From Leucobacter chinensis (GTDB lineage: Bacteria > Actinomycetota > Actinomycetes > Actinomycetales > Microbacteriaceae), in the NCBI RefSeq assembly GCF_019049105.1, contig NZ_JAHQZR010000002.1, positions 62,001-126,000 on the forward strand: DNA of 64,000 bases, in the 5' to 3' direction. A program made the position numbers and the translations under genes. Positions 8,296-17,168 of the stretch are shown here, piece by piece; the stretch's first letter is position 1, and each line of letters opens with the position of its first letter. Under the pieces are notes generated by a model. It was not told the origin of the DNA and made no database searches. It saw only the letters and a list, made by a program, of their open reading frames with translations.

Positions 8296-9872
8296 GTTCT
8301 TTCATCAAGGCTGATATTGACGATGCCGCACTCGCCGAGGCCTCGATTGACTACCTCGTCGCGTCAAAGGCTGCATCTCGCCTTCGCGAAGGCGACGCAA
8401 CGCTGTGGGGCAAAGCCGCAGCAGCAGAAGCCAGTGAACGACTCGGCTGGGTCTCGGCCGCAAGCGACATCGTCGACGTGATTGCACAGGGTGAGGAGCT
8501 CTGCACAAAGCTCAGCACCATCGACTACTCACGAGTGCTGCTGTGCGGTATGGGCGGTTCAAGCCTCGCCCCGCAGGTCATGACGAACGACTCCCCCATT
8601 CCTCTCATCGCCATCGATTCGATTCACCCCGACTTCATCGATGCCACTATGAGCCCAGAGTCGCTCGCGCAATCGGTCGTGATCGTAAGCTCGAAATCAG
8701 GTGGTACGAGCGAAACGAGAACGCAGCTCGCGATTTGCGAAGACCGCATGAGCAAGGCCGGCATCAACGCTGCTGAACGCATCATCGTCATTACCGACCC
8801 CGACTCTGAGCTCGAAGAGCACGCGCGTTTGCGCGGCTACAAGACCATTCTTGGACACCCCCACGTGGGCGGGCGTTACTCAGCGCTCACCGTCTTCGGC
8901 ATGATTCCCGCCATGGTTGCCGGTGCCAAGCTCGACGAGGTGGCCCCGAGCGTCTTTCAGACCGTTCGCGCGCTCTCACGTGATAGCGCCGATAACCCCG
9001 CGATCCGCGTCGCAAGCGCACTGAAGATCGCTGTCGAGCGCTCTGGAACAGCCCAGTTCTTCTCACCCGAGCTTCCAGGGCTTCCCGCGTGGATCGAGCA
9101 GCTCGTCGCCGAGTCAACCGGCAAAGACGGGCGTGGGCTGCTGCCCATCGCGCGCACGAGCAAGACCGTCACGCAGACGGGCGGCATGGTCGTGCATCTT
9201 CGTGAGCACGAGACCTCGGCTTCTGGCCTTGATGCCGACGCCGACGCCGAGATGACCGTTACCGGACCCCTTGGAGTGCACTTTTACTTCTGGGAGGTTG
9301 TGACCTCGCTCCTGTGCATGCTGCTTGAGGTGAACCCCTTTGACCAGCCAGACGTCGAACGCACCAAGCGTGCAGCACGTGGCATGAAGCCAGGCGATCT
9401 GCTCTCAGCAAATGTCACCGAGCCATGCGAAGGGCTCGAAGTGACAGTCGGGCTCAGTAAAGCAAAGCCTGAAACGCTTGATGCCCTACTCACCGAGTTC
9501 ATCGGTGCGGCCAATGGTGCAGCGTATGTCGTCATTCAAGCGTTCTTGCCCGAGCGGAGCGAAGCGCTCGAGACGCTCGCGAAGACCGTCGAATTGCGAA
9601 GCGGTACCCCCGCCACCGTGAGTTACGGCCCGAGCTACCTGCACTCGACCGGCCAGCTACACAAGGGTGGCCAGCCCGGTGGGCTCTTCTTGAGCGTGTA
9701 CCAGAAGGCCGCTCACGATGTTCGGGTTCCCGGCACCATTACGAGTCTCGGCTGGCTCTGCGAGACCGCAGCAATGGCTGATCAGAAGGTGCTGCGTGGG
9801 CTCGACCGTCAGCTCATGGCGTTGCGGGTAGCAAACACAAAGGTGCTGAGCCTTTTGGCCCAGCACCTGTAA
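8292..9872 (+). CDS. pgi: Glucose-6-phosphate isomerase
   Basis: This enzyme interconverts glucose-6-phosphate and fructose-6-phosphate and links glycolysis to the pentose phosphate pathway. The 526-aa protein has two SIS sugar-phosphate domains: GMGGSSLAPQVM near residue 85 and SKSGGTSETRTQL near 135. The C-terminal half includes GPSYLHSTGQLHKGGQPGG. This form resembles the isomerase half of actinobacterial tal-pgi proteins. It is the third gene of the tkt-tal-pgi operon. The last 30 nt of the gene form a strong hairpin. zwf, opcA and pgl, which often follow in related genomes, are absent here. Confidence 0.95.
   Translation: MSSFIKADIDDAALAEASIDYLVASKAASRLREGDATLWGKAAAAEASERLGWVSAASDIVDVIAQGEELCTKLSTIDYSRVLLCGMGGSSLAPQVMTNDSPIPLIAIDSIHPDFIDATMSPESLAQSVVIVSSKSGGTSETRTQLAICEDRMSKAGINAAERIIVITDPDSELEEHARLRGYKTILGHPHVGGRYSALTVFGMIPAMVAGAKLDEVAPSVFQTVRALSRDSADNPAIRVASALKIAVERSGTAQFFSPELPGLPAWIEQLVAESTGKDGRGLLPIARTSKTVTQTGGMVVHLREHETSASGLDADADAEMTVTGPLGVHFYFWEVVTSLLCMLLEVNPFDQPDVERTKRAARGMKPGDLLSANVTEPCEGLEVTVGLSKAKPETLDALLTEFIGAANGAAYVVIQAFLPERSEALETLAKTVELRSGTPATVSYGPSYLHSTGQLHKGGQPGGLFLSVYQKAAHDVRVPGTITSLGWLCETAAMADQKVLRGLDRQLMALRVANTKVLSLLAQHL
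9841..9868 (+). terminator. Hairpin inside the 3' end of pgi
   Basis: AGGTGCTGAGCC and GGCCCAGCACCT pair across a TTTT loop with one mismatch. The stem ends 2 nt before the pgi stop codon and faces convergent rbpA. No T-run follows, so it may be an mRNA-stabilising or Rho-assisted structure, not a classical terminator. Confidence 0.45.
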
Positions 9873-9896
9873 GTGTTGTTTCGTGTCGCTTACCGC

Positions 9897-10253
9897 TTAT
9901 GCGGTGCCGCGACGCTTGCGGAGCTTCTGGAGTGCCTGCTCCAAAAGCTCTTCTGCTTCTTCGGGCGTGCGACGTTCTTTGACGTACGCGAGGTGCGTCT
10001 TGTACGGTTCAGGCTTTTCGAGAACCGGTGGGTTGTTCTTGTCACGACCGGCAGGAAGACCCGACTGAGGCGAGTCAATCTGCTCGGGAATATCGTCTTC
10101 TGAAACGTCAGAGGCAAAGTAACGAATCGTTTCGTTGCCCATCGCGTCCCAGTACGAGATTGCCGTGCGCTCTGCACGAATACCGTAGTCTTTTTCGCCC
10201 ATTGGGCCCGAGCCTACTCGAGCCCCGCGAATGGCGTTGTTTCCAATTGCCAT
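9897..10253 (-). CDS. rbpA: RNA polymerase-binding protein RbpA
   Basis: RbpA is an actinobacterial transcription factor that binds the primary sigma factor and RNA polymerase and stabilises the open complex. The 118-aa product begins MAIGNNAIRGARVGSGPMGE, a typical RbpA N-terminal tail. It continues with the RYFASDVSEDDIPEQ core and a sigma-interaction region ending KLRKRRG. The cysteines of the zinc fold seen in some RbpA proteins are absent, as in many homologues. I chose ATG 10253, 8 nt after AAGGAG, over the longer open frame. It is convergent with pgi and 14 nt after secG. Confidence 0.95.
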   Translation of the reverse strand: MAIGNNAIRGARVGSGPMGEKDYGIRAERTAISYWDAMGNETIRYFASDVSEDDIPEQIDSPQSGLPAGRDKNNPPVLEKPEPYKTHLAYVKERRTPEEAEELLEQALQKLRKRRGTA

Positions 10254-10267
10254 GGTTCCATCACTCC

Positions 10268-10516
10268 TTAAATGAGCGCGAATCGGGTCAAGAGACCCAA
10301 TGCAATAATGCTCAAGAACCAAACGATCGAAACGACGACCGTGATTCTGTTGAGGTTTCGTTCTGCAACCCCAGAAGAACCGAGGCTTGACGTCACCCCA
10401 CCACCAAACATGTCAGAGAGACCGCCACCGCGGCCCTTATGCAGGAGGATAAAGAGCGTCAGGAGCAGACTCGTGATCACGAGGATTACGAGCAAAATCA
10501 CCTGGACAACAATCAC
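10268..10516 (-). CDS. secG: Preprotein translocase subunit SecG
   Basis: SecG is a small membrane subunit of the SecYEG protein-export channel. The product has two hydrophobic helices separated by HKGRGGGLSDMFGGGV, the family signature, and ends in SSGVAERNLNRIT plus the second helix. I prefer the GTG at 10516, giving a protein starting at the first helix (82 aa) and preceded by GGAAGGG. A longer frame from GTG 10546 would add ten polar residues that SecG proteins usually lack. It follows tpiA by 64 bp on the same strand. Confidence 0.93.
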   Translation of the reverse strand: MIVVQVILLVILVITSLLLTLFILLHKGRGGGLSDMFGGGVTSSLGSSGVAERNLNRITVVVSIVWFLSIIALGLLTRFALI

Positions 10517-10580
10517 AGTGAACGTCCCTTCCGACGATTTGAGCACATGAGTACTTTTTTAGTATACCCGCACTTCAGGG

Positions 10581-11375
10581 TCAGCCCGCGATAACGTGCT
10601 TCCTGAACTGCGCAATCTTAGAGAATTCAGTCGCGTCAAGACTCGCTCCGCCAACGAGCACCCCATCGATGTCGGGCTGCGCCATGAAGTGTGCGACGTT
10701 AGCGCTCGCGACCGATCCGCCGTACAGAATTCTCGTCTGGGCTGCGGCTTCGGCGCCCCACTCCTCGCGAATGAGCTCGCGAAGCGCACCGATGACGGCT
10801 TGCGCATCTGCCGGGCTCGCGGCCTGACCACTGCCAATTGCCCAGACCGGCTCGTAGGCAACGACGATCTCAGACCCGGCTGTCAGTGCGCGCAGCGCTT
10901 CACGCAACTGTTCGCGCGGCACCTCTGCTTCGGCGCGTGTTTCGCGCTCCTCGGCCGTTTCGCCGACGCAAATGATGGGAACGAGTTCGTGTTTGACCGC
11001 CGCTTTGGCCTTTTGCCCCACGATCTCGTTCGTCTCAGCATGCATTGCACGGCGCTCAGAGTGCCCGACGATCACGTAGCTGACCTCGAGCTTCTGCAAA
11101 AACTGACCCGAAATGTCACCAGTGTAGGCGCCTGAGTCGTGCTGAGAAAGATCTTGGGCGCCGAGCTTCAGCTCCATCTTGTCTGCGACAAGGAGGGTCT
11201 GCACCGAACGCAGGTCGGTGAACGGAGGAAAAACAGCAACCTCGGTCTCGGCGTAGGAGTGCTTCACGTCTTCGAGCGCCCACGACAGCTTTTGCACGTT
11301 GGCAATCGCGTGAAGGTGGTCAAGGTTCATTTTCCAGTTGCCCGCGATAAGCGGGGTGCGGGTGTTGAGGCTCAC
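10581..11375 (-). CDS. tpiA: Triosephosphate isomerase
   Basis: This enzyme interconverts dihydroxyacetone phosphate and glyceraldehyde-3-phosphate in glycolysis. The 264-aa TIM barrel shows GNWKMN (substrate Lys, residue 14), VIVGHSERR (catalytic His) and the signature [11 protein letters not shown] with the catalytic Glu, followed by ILYGGSV. The GTG start at 11375 overlaps the pgk stop by 4 nt, with GGAGGTG upstream, so pgk and tpiA are translationally coupled. Confidence 0.97.
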   Translation of the reverse strand: MSLNTRTPLIAGNWKMNLDHLHAIANVQKLSWALEDVKHSYAETEVAVFPPFTDLRSVQTLLVADKMELKLGAQDLSQHDSGAYTGDISGQFLQKLEVSYVIVGHSERRAMHAETNEIVGQKAKAAVKHELVPIICVGETAEERETRAEAEVPREQLREALRALTAGSEIVVAYEPVWAIGSGQAASPADAQAVIGALRELIREEWGAEAAAQTRILYGGSVASANVAHFMAQPDIDGVLVGGASLDATEFSKIAQFRKHVIAG

Positions 11376-12574
11376 TTGAGCACCTCCAGACCGGGCAATG
11401 ACTTGCCCTCAAGGTATTCGAGGCTTGCACCGCCGCCGGTCGAAATATGGCCGAATGATGAGTCTGCAAAACCGAGCGCCCGAACCGCGGCCGCAGAGTC
11501 GCCGCCGCCAACGACCGTAAAGGCCTCAGAGTCGACAAGTGCTTGCGCGACCTCGCGGGTGCCCTGGGCAAAGGCCTGCATCTCGAACACACCCATCGGC
11601 CCGTTCCAGAAGACGGTTTTCGCCTGAGCAATCTCGGCGGCAAAGAGCTTCGCACTCTCTGGCCCAATATCGAGGCCCATGCCACTCTCGCCGAACGCCG
11701 TGTTGGCGATATCGGCGACCCCGACCGTTTCATGCGCCGCATCGGCGGCAAAGCGCTCGGCAACAATCGCATCAACCGGCAGCACGAGTTTTACGCCGAG
11801 CTCTTCGGCCTTCTTCATATACCCGCGTACGGTATCGAGCTGATCAACCTCGAGCAGGCTCGCGGCAACGTCGTGCCCCTGAGCCTTGAGGAAGGTGAAC
11901 ATCATGCCGCCACCAATGAGAATCGTGTCGACTCGCTCGAGTAGGTGAGCGATAACGCCGAGCTTGTCTGAGACCTTCGAACCGCCAAGCACGACGACCG
12001 ACGGGCGCTCTGGCCGCTCGGTGAGGCGCTCGAGCACCTCTGATTCGGCCGCGATCAGCAGACCGGCGGCGCTCGGCAAGAGGGCGGCGAGCTCGGTGAC
12101 GCTCGCCTGCTGGCGGTGCACCACACCGAAGCCGTCTGAAACGAAGGCGTCAGCGCCCTGGGCAAGCTGCTCTGCAAAGGCCTGACGCTCTGCCGCGTCT
12201 TTTGAAGTCTCAGCCGCGTTGAAGCGTAGGTTTTCGAGCACAACGACGTCTCCGTCGGCCATGGCTTCACGAACGGCCGAAGCCTTCGCACCTACGGTCT
12301 CGTCGACGAAGGTTACGTCAGTTTCAAGCAGTTCACCGAGGCGTGAGGCAACCGGCCGCAACGACAGCTCGGGCTTCACCTCTCCCCCTGGCCGGCCAAG
12401 GTGGCTCACGACGATCACCCGTGCGCCCTGCGCGCTGAGGGTGCGGATCGTCGGTAGCGAGGCAACGATGCGTCCCTCGTCTGAAACCGTTCCGTCATTG
12501 AGCGGAACGTTAAGGTCAGCGCGCACCAAAACGGTGCGCGACGTGAGATCGCCGAGTGATTCAATCGTGCGCAA
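11372..12574 (-). CDS. pgk: Phosphoglycerate kinase
   Basis: Phosphoglycerate kinase makes ATP from 1,3-bisphosphoglycerate in glycolysis. The 400-aa product has [25 protein letters not shown], the hinge region and the nucleotide-binding [12 protein letters not shown] near the C-terminus. I chose TTG 12574 (reading RTIESLGDL), preceded by GAAAGG. The frame stays open to 12652, but that extension does not resemble the family. gap is not adjacent; the next gene upstream on this strand is sodA. Confidence 0.96.
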   Translation of the reverse strand: MRTIESLGDLTSRTVLVRADLNVPLNDGTVSDEGRIVASLPTIRTLSAQGARVIVVSHLGRPGGEVKPELSLRPVASRLGELLETDVTFVDETVGAKASAVREAMADGDVVVLENLRFNAAETSKDAAERQAFAEQLAQGADAFVSDGFGVVHRQQASVTELAALLPSAAGLLIAAESEVLERLTERPERPSVVVLGGSKVSDKLGVIAHLLERVDTILIGGGMMFTFLKAQGHDVAASLLEVDQLDTVRGYMKKAEELGVKLVLPVDAIVAERFAADAAHETVGVADIANTAFGESGMGLDIGPESAKLFAAEIAQAKTVFWNGPMGVFEMQAFAQGTREVAQALVDSEAFTVVGGGDSAAAVRALGFADSSFGHISTGGGASLEYLEGKSLPGLEVLK

Positions 12575-12618
12575 GAGTGTAGGCCTTTCGAGAAGGGACA
12601 AGGTCGGTGAACACAGCT

Positions 12619-12652
12619 GTGGGGCGAAGCACCGAAGTGCCCCGCCCCACAA
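12619..12652 (-). terminator. Hairpin downstream of sodA
   Basis: TGTGGGGCG and CGCCCCACA pair outside an inner GCAC-TTCG-GTGC tetraloop stem, 8 nt after the sodA stop codon. It likely ends sodA transcription and separates it from pgk, although the T-run is weak. Confidence 0.65.
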
Positions 12653-12659
12653 GAGTCAT

Positions 12660-13274
12660 TTAGATGAGCCCCGTTGTCTGGGTGCGTGCGCGCTCAAGGC
12701 GTGCGGCCACATCTTCCCAGTTCACAAGGTTCCAGAACGCGTCGACGTAATTGGCACGCACGTTCAGGTAGTCGAGGTAGTAGGCGTGCTCCCATACGTC
12801 AAGCATGAGCAGCGGAACGGTGCCAGCGGGAAGGTTGCCCTGCTGGTCGAAGAACTGCTGAACGTTGGCGCGCTGGCCGAGTGTGTCCCACGCGAGAACC
12901 GACCAGCCTGAGCCCTGAACGCCCATGGCTGCGGCGTTGAACTGCTTCTTGAAGCCGTCAAAGCTACCGAAGTACTCGGTGATCGCTGCCGCAATTTCGC
13001 CTTCTGGTTCGCCACCGCCGTTGGGTGACAGGTTCTTCCAGAAGATGCTGTGGTTCACGTGACCACCGAGGTTGAACGCGAGATCTTTCTCAAGTTTGTT
13101 CACGTTCGCGAGATCGCCTGACTCGCGAGCCGCGGCAAGCGCTTCAACCGCGCCGTTTGCGCCGGTTACGTATGCCTGGTGATGCTTCGAGTGGTGCAGC
13201 TCCATGATCTTGCCGCTGATGTGCGGCTCGAGAGCACCATAGTCGTAATCAAGTTCGGGAAGTGTGTACGTCAT
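12660..13274 (-). CDS. sodA: Superoxide dismutase (Fe/Mn type)
   Basis: This cytoplasmic enzyme converts superoxide to hydrogen peroxide and oxygen. The 204-aa product carries the four metal ligands of the Fe/Mn family: His near 27 ([12 protein letters not shown]), His near 75 ([10 protein letters not shown]), and Asp and His in [11 protein letters not shown] near 162. I start at the second ATG ([13 protein letters not shown]), with AAAGG 7 nt upstream. It lies between whiA and pgk, the place usually held by gap in related actinobacteria. The metal cannot be decided from sequence alone. Confidence 0.96.
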   Translation of the reverse strand: MTYTLPELDYDYGALEPHISGKIMELHHSKHHQAYVTGANGAVEALAAARESGDLANVNKLEKDLAFNLGGHVNHSIFWKNLSPNGGGEPEGEIAAAITEYFGSFDGFKKQFNAAAMGVQGSGWSVLAWDTLGQRANVQQFFDQQGNLPAGTVPLLMLDVWEHAYYLDYLNVRANYVDAFWNLVNWEDVAARLERARTQTTGLI

Positions 13275-13325
13275 CATTCACCTTTCGTTACGTGTTTATC
13301 CAGTGTAGACCGTGACCCTTGACGA

Positions 13326-14300
13326 TCACAGTGTGTCCTCGGGCAGCGTAATATCGGTGCCTGGGATGCCACGATCCTCTGCCTCTTTGTCGGCCATCGC
13401 GAGAAGCCTACGAATGCGGCCAGCGACCGCGTCTTTCGTAAGCACCGGGTCAGCTTTCGAACCGAGCTCGTTAAGGCTGGCCTCACGGTGTGCCAGGCGA
13501 AGCTCGCCCGCATACCTCAGGTGTTCGGGAACTTCGTCACCGAGAATCTCGAGTGCGCGCTGCACTCTTGCGCACGCGTGTACCGATGCCTGTGCACTGC
13601 GGCGCAGGTTTGCGTCATCAAAGTTCACGAGCCTGTTGGCGTTGGCACGGTTCTCGCGCTGGGTGCGCACGTTGTTCCACTCCTCGAGAGCCTTTGGAGC
13701 CCCCATAAGGAGTAACATCTCGCCGATTGCCTCTTCGTCTTTGATCATGACCTTGACCTGCGAACGAATCTCGCGGGCCTTAGCAGCGATACCGAGGCGA
13801 CCAGCCGCGCCAACGAGAGCCATCGCGGCCTCGTTCCCGGGGGCAACCACCTCGAGACTCATCGAACGGCCGTGCGTAATAAGTGCTCCGCGAGCCAGGA
13901 AGGCTCCACGCCATGCGGCTGCAAGCTCCTCGCGACGGCCGGTCGTGACATTGTTGGGCAAACCGCGAATCTGACGACGTTGCGCGTCGAGCAACCCGAG
14001 CTGGCGGGCGAGCGTTTCACCGTTCAGCACACGAACCAAGAACTCGGGGGCACTCCCCCGGTTACTTGAGGGGCGCATCTGCTTTGCTTCAGCACGCACA
14101 CCGTAAATCTCATGCAGATCGCGGCGCACGCGTTGCACGATGTGAGCGGTGTGCAGCTCAGCTTCTAAAGCAATTCGACCTGAAATGACGTGCAGCCCTC
14201 CTGCAAAACGCAGAATGGTCGTCACTTCAGCAATTCGCTCGCGTGTGGCCTGTGGGCGCACAGTCACGAGCTCATTTTTAATGTCGGCAGTCGACGCCAA
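13326..14300 (-). CDS. whiA: DNA-binding protein WhiA
   Basis: WhiA is a conserved Gram-positive protein that controls cell division and, in streptomycetes, sporulation genes. The 324-aa product has the N-terminal LAGLIDADG-like half (ILRFAGGLHVISGRIALEAELHT near residue 28) and a C-terminal helix-turn-helix (VPEHLRYAGELRLAHREASLNELGSKADPVLTKDAVAGR). The TTG start at 14300 follows AAGGAG by 6 nt. It lies 59 nt after rapZ in the standard order uvrA-uvrC-rapZ-whiA. Confidence 0.97.
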   Translation of the reverse strand: MASTADIKNELVTVRPQATRERIAEVTTILRFAGGLHVISGRIALEAELHTAHIVQRVRRDLHEIYGVRAEAKQMRPSSNRGSAPEFLVRVLNGETLARQLGLLDAQRRQIRGLPNNVTTGRREELAAAWRGAFLARGALITHGRSMSLEVVAPGNEAAMALVGAAGRLGIAAKAREIRSQVKVMIKDEEAIGEMLLLMGAPKALEEWNNVRTQRENRANANRLVNFDDANLRRSAQASVHACARVQRALEILGDEVPEHLRYAGELRLAHREASLNELGSKADPVLTKDAVAGRIRRLLAMADKEAEDRGIPGTDITLPEDTL

Positions 14301-14359
14301 TGATTCTCCTTGTCGTAACGAGGTAAGTAATCCCGAGATGCAACGCGACGTGGCGTTGC

Positions 14360-15232
14360 TTATTCGCGGCCCAGGTCGCGGTTCGTAACACTCACGCTGA
14401 CACCGGGCAGAGCCGCTAGTCTATCGGCAAGTTCGCGTGCCATTGCGACGCTGCGATGTTTTCCTCCCGTACAACCGACGGCAAGCGACGCGTGTCGCTT
14501 ATTTTCCCTCTGGAATCCGGCCGTTACCGGGGCGAGTGCAGCAACATAGTGATCGAGGAATTCAGCGACCCCCTCCTGCTCAAGAACGTATTCTTGAACC
14601 GCTGGATCTTGCCCCGTGAGCGGGCGCAGCTCAGGGTCCCAGAAGGGGTTGGGAATGAATCGCATATCGACAATGAGGTCGGCATCGGTTGGTGCCCCAT
14701 ATTTAAAACCAAAAGATTGAACCGTGAGTTTCAACCCGGGTGTGTCTTCATCTGAGAAGAGCTCGCGGGTCTGGTTTGAAAGATCGTGTACGTTGTACCG
14801 CGAGGTGTCGATCACGACATCACTCGTTGCGCGCAGTTCGAGGAGGTGCTCACGCTCACGTTTAATGCCCTCGCTCAGCGAGGCATCGCGCTGCAGCGGG
14901 TGAGGCCGGCGAACGGCCTCGTAGCGACGCACGAGCACGTCGTCGGCGGCGTCAAGAAACACGACGCGCACCTTCGTCGATTCGCTCAGCTCAGTGATGG
15001 TCGCCTGAATCTCTTCATAGACCATGTTGCCTCGAATATCGATGACCGCCGCGATCTTCGGCAAGGCACCCGATTTACCTGCCATGTCGGCGAGGGTCGG
15101 CAGCATGGCGAGGGGCAGATTATCAACCACGTACCACCCGAGGTCTTCGAGGGCGTTGGCAACCGTACTGCGGCCGGCCCCACTCATGCCGGTGACGATC
15201 AAGAATTCTTGGTCTGGCGAGTGTACGGTCAT
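14360..15232 (-). CDS. rapZ: Nucleotide-binding protein RapZ/YvcJ family
   Basis: RapZ-family P-loop proteins bind nucleotides; in E. coli RapZ controls glucosamine-6-phosphate synthase through a small RNA, while the actinobacterial role is less clear. The 290-aa product shows VTGMSGAGRST (P-loop), GWYVVDNLPLAML, and the C-terminal VGCTGGKHRSVAMARELA block. The ATG at 15232 lies 4 nt after the uvrC stop. A longer in-frame extension to 15274 overlaps uvrC and has no ribosome site. Confidence 0.95.
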   Translation of the reverse strand: MTVHSPDQEFLIVTGMSGAGRSTVANALEDLGWYVVDNLPLAMLPTLADMAGKSGALPKIAAVIDIRGNMVYEEIQATITELSESTKVRVVFLDAADDVLVRRYEAVRRPHPLQRDASLSEGIKREREHLLELRATSDVVIDTSRYNVHDLSNQTRELFSDEDTPGLKLTVQSFGFKYGAPTDADLIVDMRFIPNPFWDPELRPLTGQDPAVQEYVLEQEGVAEFLDHYVAALAPVTAGFQRENKRHASLAVGCTGGKHRSVAMARELADRLAALPGVSVSVTNRDLGRE

Positions 15233-15236
15233 ACGA

Positions 15237-17168
15237 TCACTTCTCTTCCGCTCCTGGGGTGTTATTGGCTGCATTCAGAATACCGCTTTCGGCCGGGTTG
15301 TGAACGTCGCCAAGATGCTCAGAAATTGCCCGGGCCAGCGTCTCACTAAAGCCGGGGATCGTCGCGATTTCTTCCGCTCCCGCAGCCCGTAGACGCTTCA
15401 CCGAGCCGAAGTGGCTGAGCAACTGTTTCGTGCGTTTGGGGCCGAGTCCTGGCACCTCTGAGAGCTGCGTATGAATGTCACGCTTGCGTTTGGCACGCTG
15501 GTACGTAATCGCAACCCGGTGTGCTTCATCGCGCAGGCGCTGCAACAAGAACAGCGCCTCGCTCGAACGAGGCAAGATGACCGGGAATGGGTCGTCGGGC
15601 AACCACAGCTCCTCCATACGTTTTGCGAGCCCGCACACGCCAACTGAGGTGAGACCTTCTTCGGTGAGTGCTCGGTACGCAGCGTTCACCTGTGGCTGTC
15701 CGCCATCGACAACGATGAGCTGGGGCACCTGTCGGCGGGCCTGGGCTCCCTCGATACCGTCGCTCTCAAGATACTCGACGATACGTTTTGCACGCCGTTT
15801 GACCACCTGATAGATCGAGTCGGTGTCATCGGTCGTCTCTTCAATGGAGTACTTCCGGTATTCATTTTTCGCGGGCATTCCGTCTTCAAACACGACGAGG
15901 GATGCGACCACGTTTGTGCCCTGCAGGTGCGAGACGTCAATACATTCGATGCGAAGGGGTGCCTCCGCGAGGCCGAGCGCCGCTTGTATCTCACCGAGAG
16001 CATCGGTTCTCGTCACAATGTCGGCAGCCCTACGCATGTTGTAGCGAATGAGCTGTTCACCGGCGTTCAAGTTCGCCCTGTCAAGCAGTTGCTTCTTCTC
16101 ACCTCGTTCTGGCACAAGAACGTTCACCTTGCCCCCGCGCGGGCGATGATCACTGAGCGCGGTAACGAGTTCTTTCGCGCTCTCGGGAATTGCGGGAACG
16201 AGAATCGTCGGCGGAACCGACTCAAGGTCGTAAGCCGATTGCAGGGCGAACTCTGCGAGACGGCCCATGGTGTTATCAAGTTCGACATCGACCACCCAAG
16301 CGTGCTCGCCGCGAATGCGACCGTCACGCACAATGAACATGTGCACCGCCGCCGAGAGATCGTCCATCGCAAAGCCGAACACGTCAAGGTCTTCGCCCTC
16401 GCCGAGCACCATCACGTTTTGCTCGAGCGCGAGTTTTGCTCCTTCGATCTGGTCGCGCACTTCGGCGGCACGCTCGTACTCTTGTTCAAGCGCCGCGGTG
16501 CGCATTTCATCTTCGAGCCGGCGTATGAAGCCCTTGTCCTGGCCGTTCAAGAACGCCACGAGCTGGTTGATGCGCACACGATGCTCTTCGACCGTGACGA
16601 GCTTTGAGCACGGGCCGAAACACCGGCCGATCTGCCCGCCGAGGCAGGGACGCCCAGAACGCATCGCTCGGTTGTAGTCGGCATCGTTGCAGGTGCGAAT
16701 TGGGAACGCCTGCTGCAGGGCCGACATCAGCTGTTTAATGGCCCACACTTTGGGATATGGTCCGTAGTACTTCGCGCCCTTGTACCGACGGTTGCGCGTC
16801 ATAACGAGCCTTGGTGCTTCGTCACCGAGTGTTACTGCGAGATACGGGTAGCTCTTGTCGTCGCGAAATTGAACATTGAAGGGCGGCGAGAACTCGTTGA
16901 TCCACGTGTGCTCGAGAATGAGCGACTCGGTATCGGTTCCCACCACCGTCCAGTCGACCCCGCGCGCCAGCTGCAGCATGCGCTGTGTTCGCGGAGCGAG
17001 GCGATCCATCTGCCCGAAATAATTGAGCAGCCTATTGCGCAACGACTTCGCCTTGCCGATGTACAGCACGCGGCCCTGGGCGTCAGAGAAACGATAGACG
17101 CCGGGTTGTGTGGGTATCTCGGAGTTCTTTGGCCTCCACTCGGCCCGAGTGTCAGTGAACCCCGCCAT
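15237..17168 (-). CDS. uvrC: UvrABC excinuclease subunit C
   Basis: UvrC makes both DNA cuts in nucleotide excision repair. The 643-aa protein has an N-terminal GIY-YIG nuclease domain (PGVYRFSDAQGRVLYIGKAKSLRNR), a Cys-rich segment (RPCLGGQIGRCFGPC), a UVR segment near 215, the RNase H-like half (IECIDVSHLQGTNVV, IVVDGGQPQVNAA) and C-terminal helix-hairpin-helices (VPGLGPKRTKQLL, IPGFSETLARAI). The ATG at 17168 overlaps the uvrA stop by one base; a GTG at 17171 is also possible. It is co-transcribed with uvrA. Confidence 0.97.
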   Translation of the reverse strand: MAGFTDTRAEWRPKNSEIPTQPGVYRFSDAQGRVLYIGKAKSLRNRLLNYFGQMDRLAPRTQRMLQLARGVDWTVVGTDTESLILEHTWINEFSPPFNVQFRDDKSYPYLAVTLGDEAPRLVMTRNRRYKGAKYYGPYPKVWAIKQLMSALQQAFPIRTCNDADYNRAMRSGRPCLGGQIGRCFGPCSKLVTVEEHRVRINQLVAFLNGQDKGFIRRLEDEMRTAALEQEYERAAEVRDQIEGAKLALEQNVMVLGEGEDLDVFGFAMDDLSAAVHMFIVRDGRIRGEHAWVVDVELDNTMGRLAEFALQSAYDLESVPPTILVPAIPESAKELVTALSDHRPRGGKVNVLVPERGEKKQLLDRANLNAGEQLIRYNMRRAADIVTRTDALGEIQAALGLAEAPLRIECIDVSHLQGTNVVASLVVFEDGMPAKNEYRKYSIEETTDDTDSIYQVVKRRAKRIVEYLESDGIEGAQARRQVPQLIVVDGGQPQVNAAYRALTEEGLTSVGVCGLAKRMEELWLPDDPFPVILPRSSEALFLLQRLRDEAHRVAITYQRAKRKRDIHTQLSEVPGLGPKRTKQLLSHFGSVKRLRAAGAEEIATIPGFSETLARAISEHLGDVHNPAESGILNAANNTPGAEEK

